Positions 63,945-64,000 of a stretch of 64,000 bases of DNA are shown piece by piece (the stretch's first letter is position 1; each line of letters begins with the position of its first letter). The position numbers were made by a program, and so were the translations under genes. The notes under the pieces are model-generated. The model was not told the origin of the DNA. It saw nothing but the letters and a program-made list of their open reading frames with translations, and searched no databases. Source of the DNA: Mangrovimonas aestuarii (GTDB lineage: Bacteria > Bacteroidota > Bacteroidia > Flavobacteriales > Flavobacteriaceae); the NCBI RefSeq assembly GCF_028767185.1, contig NZ_JARACK010000003.1:1-64000 (forward strand), given 5' to 3'.

Positions 63945-64000
63945 GTAATTGTGAATTAAAAACCAAAAACAAAGACAGAAAAGTGTCACATACGAGCTTT

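Noticed and set aside
1-64000. CRISPR array, tRNA, rRNA, insertion sequence or prophage
   Set aside because: No regularly spaced repeats, cloverleaf-like stretches, transposase or phage proteins were seen on either strand. A short tRNA could be missed by eye, and tRNAscan-SE would settle this.

Overview
The window is AT-rich chromosomal DNA from a member of the Bacteroidota, almost certainly a Flavobacteriaceae relative. The evidence is SprA (the outer-membrane translocon of the type IX secretion system, T9SS), a RemB-like gliding protein, large cell-surface proteins of the choice-of-anchor-L type (one with a T9SS type B sorting tail), Bacteroidota promoters (TTG about 19-20 nt before TAnnTTTG), no obvious Shine-Dalgarno sites, a eukaryote-like class Ia NrdB, a three-gene succinate dehydrogenase and the flavobacterial SUF layout. 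I saw no rRNA, tRNA, CRISPR array, insertion sequence or prophage. It reads as core genome.

Layout. 1-5874: tandem pair of large secreted T9SS cargo proteins, the first cut by the window edge. 6127-7959 (+): Nfu-type Fe-S protein and a small MscS channel. 15785-7956 (-): a compact run of ABC ATPase, two MacB-like permeases, adaptor, TolC, second adaptor and tsaB. 18144-15930 (-): an oxidase-assembly module (Cys-less SCO-like protein, SCO, DUF420, tiny CxxC membrane protein). 21115-18205 (-): cyoE, two subunit III genes and subunit IV of a heme-copper oxidase. 25313-21215 (-): two TonB-like proteins, RemB-like protein and a small membrane protein. 36611-25377 (-): maeB, ruvA, sprA, gcvH, VanZ-like. 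37590-36667 queG; 38280-37726 a secreted unknown; 39670-38597 an AraC regulator; 43374-39913 sdhCAB; 44378-43503 a lipoprotein.

44547-49147 (+, with lysC on -): aminopeptidase P, lysC divergent from a probable ACT-domain protein, an alpha/beta hydrolase and a small Cys-rich protein. thiL (-) follows. 50350-55971 (+): sufA-sufB-lipoprotein-sufC-sufD-sufS. 56202-57806: M43 metalloprotease lipoprotein and another lipoprotein. 57845-59098: sufE, sufT-like (DUF59) and DUF2480. 59184-60089: DUF3078 protein. 63823-60170 (-): nrdB then nrdA.

Themes. Fe-S assembly (Nfu, SUF, SufE/SufT) serves clients in the same window (SdhB, QueG). T9SS machinery (SprA) lies near cargo (the anchor-L pair) and a gliding-related protein. 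The best candidates for something undescribed are a shared TonB-C-like domain with a paired-cysteine motif in three successive envelope genes (RemB-like plus two TonB-like), the four-gene oxidase copper-assembly module, the ACT-domain protein divergent from lysC, the lipoprotein inside the suf operon, and a calcium-repeat-like insertion in SprA. Several start codons (SufB, SufD, SufE, RemB-like, VanZ-like and some lipoproteins) are placed downstream of the longest open frame, for reasons given in each entry.
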